Shown here: in pieces, positions 60,001-64,000 of the stretch
How the letters are laid out: the number at the start of each line of letters is the position of its first letter
Position numbering within the stretch: position 1 is the first letter of the stretch
Source: Herbaspirillum sp. SJZ106
GTDB lineage: Bacteria; Pseudomonadota; Gammaproteobacteria; Burkholderiales; Burkholderiaceae_D
NCBI RefSeq assembly: GCF_006715495.1
Contig: NZ_VFNI01000003.1
Location: forward strand, 248,001 to 312,000
Length of the DNA stretch: 64,000 nt
Reading direction: 5' to 3'
Position numbers and translations under genes: made by a program
The notes under the pieces: generated by a model
What the model was told of the DNA's origin: nothing
The model's database searches: none
Seen by the model: only the letters and a program-made list of their open reading frames with translations

Positions 60001-63000
60001 GCGGTTCCACTCGTTGAACGTTATCGCAAACTGCTCGGAGAGCTATCGGTGCCGACCAGTGCCCAGGTACTTGACGACCTGCGGGACGGCATCAGGCATC
60101 TTCAGCGTGACGTGGAGCTGCGCGCCAACTTGTCCCCGCCTTGGAGTGGGGCGTTAGTTGAGCGCCTCTACAGCGCCATCGAACTGCTGCGAACTAGGCA
60201 AGACGTAGTTAGCCAGCTGTCGCTGGCCTACAAGGATGGTATCTCCGGCAAGGTCGTTACCGAACTTCAGGACGCTTTGAAGGAGCTCAAGGCGTCTTCA
60301 TGGCCAGTGAGCCTCCTTCGCAAGCGAAATTTGGTCAAGCAACTGAAGGGATTAGCGACCAGCGCCGGTGAGCCAGATATCGACGGAGACATTGAGCGTC
60401 TAGAGAGAATCGACCAGCTTACGCTAAAAATCAAGGAGTTCGATGACCTGTCGTTGCCGACGGCTGGCGCATGGGCAGGGCTGAAGACTGAGATTGATGT
60501 GGCACGTTCGATGCACGCATTCCAGCTTGCATTGGAGAGTTCGCGTGGGCGTAAGCCATGGGAAGATGTCGCCTTGGATCCGGTTGGGCGGGGGTTTTGC
60601 GGCGAAGGTGCGCGAGAAGACCTTCAACGCATGCGTGAGCTTCGTCAAATCGACCAGTCCGTAAGCTCTCTTGATAAGTTGGGGCAGGAAACAGCGCCGG
60701 TGTGGAAAGGCTTCGACACTGACGTGGTCATTGCAAAGGCTTATCTCGTTTTTCAGGCGGCGCTGGCTTCGGCACGTAGTGAGAATCGCTGGGCGGACGA
60801 AGGTTACTCTGTGATTGAGGCTGGGCGTGCTGGTACGTTGGCACGCAATGACCTAAACAGGATGCGTGAGCTGGTGACGCTGGCCGATGAAATCCAGGAT
60901 TACAGTGATTTGGCAGGAAAAACAGATGGTTTGTGGAATGGCTTGCAAACGAAGATTCCCAACATTGAGCCGGCTCTGAAGTTCTTTGAGGCACTCACGA
61001 CAGCTTTGGCAAGCCTTGCGAATACTCCTGAAATTCTTGCCCAAGTGAAGGGCCCAATTTCTCTTCTGCTCGGCGATAGTAACGTCCTCCTTGCGCCGGC
61101 GGGCGCTATTGCAGGTGCGAGTCGGAGCTATGACGGGGCCCTGAATGAGTTCGAGCGTGCAGTGAAGTTGTTTGCGGCTGCCAGTGGTATTCCTGCTAGC
61201 GATAACGGAAGCTTGCTGGCGCTACTCCCCAGCGAGGTAGGTGAGCGAGCTCATCAGGTTGCCAAAGAGGCTAACCGTCTCAAGAACTGGTGTGCGTGGC
61301 GTAAGGCCCGGACGCATGCACTGTCTCTCGGCCTCGGCCCACTGGTTGCCGGGATTGAGCAAGGAACAGTGGCTTTGGGGACGGTGCAGCAGGCCTTCGA
61401 GACGGATTATTGCCGTTGGTGGCTCAATGCCGTTGTCGATGGCGATGATGTCCTGCGCACTTTTGTCTCGGCCGAACATGAGAAGCGGATTCGAGATTTC
61501 CGAGAACTGGATCGTAAATTCATCGCGCTAACCCAGCAATGGGTGCGCGCACAGCTGTCTGCCGGCTTGCCTTCTCCGGCAAAGGTTTCGCAAGGTTCGG
61601 AGTGGGGTCTCTTGCGCTACGAGATGCAGAAGAAGACCAAGCACCTTCCGCTGCGTGACTTGATGTTCCGGGCATCGGAGGCGGTTCTACGTTTGACTCC
61701 TTGTCTTCTGATGAGCCCACTTTCGATTGCACAGTATCTCCCAGCTGAAACGGCAGATTTTGACGTGGTTGTCTTCGATGAGGCATCGCAGATTCCAGTA
61801 TGGGATGCAATTGGCGCCATGGCACGTGGCCGCCAAGTCATTATGGTCGGCGACCCCAAGCAGCTTCCACCGACAAGCTTCTTTGATCGTGCTGAGTCTG
61901 ATGTTGACGATTCTGACGTTGAAGTGGAACTCGAGAGCATTTTGGAAGAGTGCATCGGCGCAAACCTGCCAACCATGAAGCTCTCCTGGCACTATCGTAG
62001 CCGTCACGAAAGCTTGATTGCCTTCTCTAACTATCGCTACTACGACGGAGAGCTGGTCACGTTCCCGAGTCCCGTGACCAATGATAGGGCAGTGAGTTTC
62101 AATCTTGTCTCCAGCGGCCAGTACGAACGTGGAGCATCGCGGACCAATAAGCCAGAGGCCAAGGCGTTAGTGGCGGATCTGGTTGCACGTCTGAAGGAGC
62201 CTGATTTCAACGATGCAGGCTTGACTGTTGGTGTTGTAACCTTCAATTCGGAGCAGCAGCGACTCATCGAGGATTTGCTAGACGATGCGCGTCGCAAAGA
62301 CTCCTCTATCGAACGGCACTTCGCTGATACAGCACTTGAGCCTGTGTTCGTGAAGAATCTGGAAAGCGTTCAGGGGGATGAGCGTGATGTTATGTATTTC
62401 TCTGTGACCTATGGGCCAGGTTTGGATGGTGTGATGCCCATGAACTTTGGACCTATGAACCAACAGGGCGGGGAGCGTCGTTTGAACGTGGCTATTACTC
62501 GGGCGAGGCAGGAGTTGCGTGTGTTTGGCAGCTTCCGCCCGGAGAAGATGGACCTCACTCGTACTCAAGCGCTGGGCGTTCGAGATTTGAAGCATTTCCT
62601 CGAGTTTGCTGAGAAGGGGGCGCGTGCTTTGGGCGAATTTGTTGCTGGCAGTATCGGTGACTTCGATAGTCCATTTGAGAAGGCCGTATGCAGTGCTCTT
62701 GCAGAACGAGGATGGGTTGTGCATCCACAGGTCGGCGTCTCTGCATTCCGTGTTGACCTGGGTGTGGTTGACCCAGATTCGCCAGGACGTTACTTGGCCG
62801 GAGTGGAGTGTGATGGTGCTACCTATCACCGTTCTGCAACCGCCCGCGACCGTGACAAGCTCCGCGAGCAAGTCCTTCGTGGGCTTGGTTGGGATATCGT
62901 CCGCATTTGGTCCACGGACTGGTGGGTCGATATGCCTGGGACTTTGGAAAAAATAGACGCTCAGCTTCGTCAGATTTTGGATGTCAAGCGTGAGACGGAA

Positions 63001-63714
63001 ATGGTCGCTGCTGAGCAAGCTGCGGAAATGAAGGAGCAGGTCGTCGCTATGGCCAACGCCGCTGACGACGAGGAGATTTCATCTGGAGAAGCACCATCGC
63101 ACGTGGCATCTGCGGTACCGGTTCCCGTGACTGCGCATTCAGTTGAAACCTCCGAGATGTACGCGCGTTCTGCGGCAGGTGAATTGATGCCTGAGCAAAA
63201 CTACTTCGTCGAGGTGGATCTGGCGACGACCGACCATGTTGCTGATCCCGACCTTTTCTTTTCTGACAGCTACGATGAGCGGTTGCTCGGGATGATTGCC
63301 GAGGTTGTTGAGGCGGAGGGGCCCGTCCGAGATGAGGTTCTTGCACGTCGCATTGCTCGTGCCCACGGTTGGGTGCGCACGGGGGCTCGTATCGTTAGTC
63401 GTGTCGTAGACTTGACTTCGCAGCATTTCGAAACTGAGGCTGAGTCAGTCGGTTTGTTCATTTGGCCAAAACGGCTGAAGGACCGTTCGATGATTTCGTT
63501 CAGAAAACCGGTTGCGGGCAGTGCTCGGCAGGTTGACGAGGTATCTCTTGCAGAGCTGAACGTGTTGGCAGGCCGCTACTGCGCCGAAGGAGATGATGAG
63601 GAGACTGCTCTCATTGGCATGAGTCGCGATTTGGGGTTGCAGCGGCCTAGGGCTATGAGCCGGGAGCGATTGATGGAAGCTTGGCGTATGGCAGAAAGAT
63701 CCCAAGTCAACTGA
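57067..63714 (+). CDS. DUF4011-SF1 helicase-Vsr-like nuclease-DUF3320 protein (Hhe-like defence candidate)
   Basis: A 2215-aa multidomain protein. Order: N-terminal beta-rich region (30-150); a transglutaminase-like module with C248 (GLGTCMD), H274 (RGHAFPG) and D292/D293 (VIDD); DUF4011 from about 404 (RLSRWQRKLLDLSLRNNLLSF); helicase motif I GPPGTGKS at 719-726; a long helical insertion to about 1540; motif II D1571-E1572; GDPKQLPP at 1595-1602; motif V region E1766-SVQGDERD; motif VI RRLNVAITRAR near 1804-1814. A Vsr/DUF559-like nuclease follows (1865-1945) with D1897, E1914, D1916 and H1921, then DUF3320 (2066-2145). This layout matches the single-gene antiviral family reported as Hhe. 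Starts at GTG 57067; ATG 57106 with GGGGA is an alternative. Codon use is A/T-richer than all neighbours. Solo cargo of the element. Confidence 0.9.
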   Translation: MASQKSSKNRGSTMQFGEIGPAQPPEEVMREVKIQASVSGRVNLADFQNAVPVIHELAVINETENSYRDLKLVVASEPSFLKPKTWHLDHLAAGQTIRINDLDIGLEGALLGRLTESEKAILKLDLVTAGSEPLSIAASEQTVELLPRNQWGGLSSLPDMVAAFVQPNEPAVERVLKRAAEVLRKAGKSGSLNGYQEGAKRAWELVSAIWTAIGSMGLDYALPPASFEREGQKVRGPGQIEESGLGTCMDLTLLLCAALEQAGLNPLIVFQRGHAFPGVWLKNEEFSSTVIDDITALRKRVKLREMVLFESTLIVQRPLPAFSFTVVKGEEHISEAEEGIFELAIDIRRARLQRIKPLASEKAIERDTSDQRHPQTQDARWEEPPEQLDSVGAEPVVEDERPEDRLSRWQRKLLDLSLRNNLLSFKAGKKSVKLDAPEPGWLEDVLAEGHAIKLLSRPDLMDGEDPRNRAIHEAREREHVRRQHALDALQRKEVFVGLAQDELEGRLLELFRSSRTTMQEGGSNTLFLALGFLSWTKDAKDDKKYRAPLILLPVSLERRSARSGFSIKLHDDEARFNPTLIQMLRQDYELELGVRDTGLPQDDSGLDVAGIWKTVSYAVKDIPGWEVVDDVVLASFSFAKYLMWRDLTERIEHLKKNPVVQHLLDTPRDSYKSTVEFPDVRRLDSELPVKETFCPLPADSSQLSAVVAGSRGKDFVLIGPPGTGKSQTISNLIAQFLAERKRVLFVSEKMAALDVVYRRLAEVGLGNFCLELHSNKARKTDVLEQLRTSWDASAALNPEDWHAEAERLEGLRAQLNGYVERLHTRHPNGLSVYEAIGRVVGGRDFPVLRLSWTTAAAHDASGIRELRQTADLLDVNARAFGGGNLLSSPLSYVVQTEWSPLWAEALVNTARDVPDVVARFEAAASTLRSAIGLLELPLDSRVRSGLHALASVLPQASGYDWRFVLRPDAKAIADNLRKAVPLVERYRKLLGELSVPTSAQVLDDLRDGIRHLQRDVELRANLSPPWSGALVERLYSAIELLRTRQDVVSQLSLAYKDGISGKVVTELQDALKELKASSWPVSLLRKRNLVKQLKGLATSAGEPDIDGDIERLERIDQLTLKIKEFDDLSLPTAGAWAGLKTEIDVARSMHAFQLALESSRGRKPWEDVALDPVGRGFCGEGAREDLQRMRELRQIDQSVSSLDKLGQETAPVWKGFDTDVVIAKAYLVFQAALASARSENRWADEGYSVIEAGRAGTLARNDLNRMRELVTLADEIQDYSDLAGKTDGLWNGLQTKIPNIEPALKFFEALTTALASLANTPEILAQVKGPISLLLGDSNVLLAPAGAIAGASRSYDGALNEFERAVKLFAAASGIPASDNGSLLALLPSEVGERAHQVAKEANRLKNWCAWRKARTHALSLGLGPLVAGIEQGTVALGTVQQAFETDYCRWWLNAVVDGDDVLRTFVSAEHEKRIRDFRELDRKFIALTQQWVRAQLSAGLPSPAKVSQGSEWGLLRYEMQKKTKHLPLRDLMFRASEAVLRLTPCLLMSPLSIAQYLPAETADFDVVVFDEASQIPVWDAIGAMARGRQVIMVGDPKQLPPTSFFDRAESDVDDSDVEVELESILEECIGANLPTMKLSWHYRSRHESLIAFSNYRYYDGELVTFPSPVTNDRAVSFNLVSSGQYERGASRTNKPEAKALVADLVARLKEPDFNDAGLTVGVVTFNSEQQRLIEDLLDDARRKDSSIERHFADTALEPVFVKNLESVQGDERDVMYFSVTYGPGLDGVMPMNFGPMNQQGGERRLNVAITRARQELRVFGSFRPEKMDLTRTQALGVRDLKHFLEFAEKGARALGEFVAGSIGDFDSPFEKAVCSALAERGWVVHPQVGVSAFRVDLGVVDPDSPGRYLAGVECDGATYHRSATARDRDKLREQVLRGLGWDIVRIWSTDWWVDMPGTLEKIDAQLRQILDVKRETEMVAAEQAAEMKEQVVAMANAADDEEISSGEAPSHVASAVPVPVTAHSVETSEMYARSAAGELMPEQNYFVEVDLATTDHVADPDLFFSDSYDERLLGMIAEVVEAEGPVRDEVLARRIARAHGWVRTGARIVSRVVDLTSQHFETEAESVGLFIWPKRLKDRSMISFRKPVAGSARQVDEVSLAELNVLAGRYCAEGDDEETALIGMSRDLGLQRPRAMSRERLMEAWRMAERSQVN

Positions 63715-63794
63715 GGATTGGTGGTAGGGGGAAGAGGTTGTCTGGTACAGGCCTTTTCGATCGTTATGCCGCTGTTAGCCACAGTGAGTGTATG

Positions 63795-63824
63795 GGGTAT
63801 TTTGTAAATAACCAAAGTCCAGAT
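63795..63824 (+). repeat. Subterminal direct copy of the left end
   Basis: 30 bp beginning GGGTATTTTGTAAATAACC and ending CCAGAT, 25/30 identical to 56919-56948. Together with the inverted copy at 63836 it forms a large imperfect palindrome centred on GTTTAAAC. Confidence 0.65.
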
Positions 63825-63835
63825 ACTGTTTAAAC

Positions 63836-63859
63836 ACTTTAGTTATCTACGTAATATCC
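63836..63859 (-). repeat. Right terminal inverted repeat of the accessory element
   Basis: 24 bp ending AATATCC, inverse of the left end with three mismatches, and directly followed by AAAACAAA as at the left border. Confidence 0.7.
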
Positions 63860-63896
63860 AAAACAAAAGCCGCCGTCCCTTGCGGAACGGCGGCTT
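63858..63896 (-). terminator. Intrinsic terminator of valS
   Basis: AAGCCGCCGT pairs with ACGGCGGCTT; on the minus strand it ends TTTTGTTTT. The right border of the accessory element falls exactly in this T tract. Confidence 0.85.
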
Positions 63897-63920
63897 GGCG
63901 ATAGCCGGATGCGGCGAAAC

Positions 63921-64000
63921 TTACTTCAGTTTCGCCAACTGCTCCTGCAGCTTCCCGACCGTGGCGGTGAAGGTGGCCAGGCGTTCCTTCTCCTGCGCCA
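63921..64000 (-). CDS. valS: Valyl-tRNA synthetase, C-terminal end (partial)
   Basis: The last 25 codons read AQEKERLATFTATVGKLQEQ, then LAKLK and a stop at 63921. This heptad-like pattern is the C-terminal coiled-coil arm of ValS, which contacts tRNA-Val. The rest of the gene lies outside the window. Identification rests on this short stretch plus the terminator position. Confidence 0.7.
   Translation of the reverse strand, partial: AQEKERLATFTATVGKLQEQLAKLK

Larger units (their letters stand above)
56919..63859. mobile_element. 6.9-kb cargo element with terminal inverted repeats and 8-bp flanking direct repeats
   Basis: The left end (56919-56942) reads GGATATT..TAGAT..ACTAAAGT; the right end (63836-63859) is its inverse with 21 of 24 positions matching. 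Both borders are directly flanked by the identical 8-mer AAAACAAA (56911-56918 and 63860-63867), as expected for a target-site duplication. A third, direct copy of the 30-bp left end lies just inside the right end (63795-63824, 25/30). The only gene inside is the DUF4011/helicase/nuclease gene; no transposase or integrase is present. The interior looks clearly lower in GC than both flanks. Confidence 0.7.

Overview
The window is a high-GC chromosomal segment from a betaproteobacterium of the order Burkholderiales, most likely family Oxalobacteraceae and Herbaspirillum-like. The assignment is an inference from recognised protein sequences and from gene order (rplU-rpmA side terminator then obgE-proB; dusB-fis-purH-yfcF-like-ruvC; ruvAB; accBC-prmA; RNB exonuclease-tonB-aroE-mtgA). 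No rRNA, tRNA or CRISPR array was seen. The first 56 kb is almost entirely housekeeping sequence; the last 7 kb is an accessory island.

Layout: 1-6.2 kb holds obgE, proB, a CNP1-like lipoprotein with rppH, proS and a small secreted protein. 6.4-7.3 kb holds a broken alkaline phosphatase remnant and a SWIB protein with a histone-H1-like tail. 7.6-13.9 kb holds ffh, a NitT/TauT-type ABC importer operon, a cytochrome c assembly (YpjD/CcsA-type) protein, a PP0621-like protein and ampD. 13.9-18.6 kb is nrdA-nrdB behind paired NrdR-box-like sites. 19-24 kb holds a 51-bp-repeat histone H1-like gene, a YggT protein, a YxeA-like protein, a periplasmic peroxiredoxin and a PfkB kinase. 22.8-27.6 kb is a minus-strand run: aroQ, accB, accC, prmA and a DUF3426 protein. 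27.7-37.9 kb holds a TlpA-like thioredoxin, mpl, yqiA-like, ubiC, an RNB exonuclease, a TonB-like protein, aroE, mtgA, corA and a lipoprotein. 38-45.3 kb holds an orphan LivK-like binding protein, anmK, an M23 endopeptidase, tyrS, dtd, a PEBP protein and a phosphatase. 45.3-56.8 kb holds dusB-fis-purH, a yfcF-like GST, a second orphan LivK-like protein, ruvC, a DUF808 protein, ruvAB, an MhpD-like hydratase, a YaiI-like protein and a DUF2147 protein. The 3' end of valS enters from the right edge.

Several gene sets work together. ampD, mpl and anmK form a peptidoglycan recycling set scattered across the window, alongside mtgA and the M23 endopeptidase. ruvA, ruvB and ruvC provide Holliday-junction processing. 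accB and accC are acetyl-CoA carboxylase subunits, and nrdA and nrdB form class Ia ribonucleotide reductase.

The main discovery candidate is at 56919-63859. A single 2215-codon gene with visibly lower GC than its surroundings encodes, in order, a beta-rich N-terminal region, a transglutaminase-like Cys/His/Asp module, DUF4011, a split SF1 helicase, a Vsr/DUF559-like nuclease and DUF3320. This architecture matches the helicase-nuclease family reported as the single-gene anti-phage system Hhe. The gene sits alone inside an element bounded by 24-bp imperfect terminal inverted repeats (21/24) that are directly flanked by an identical 8-bp direct repeat, AAAACAAA, with no transposase or integrase inside. 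It lies between valS and the DUF2147 gene. Other non-coding structures of note are a 265-bp MITE-like palindromic element abutting the dusB start, a 93-bp dispersed repeat present twice, paired NrdR-like boxes 30 bp apart, and competing hairpins between nrdA and nrdB.
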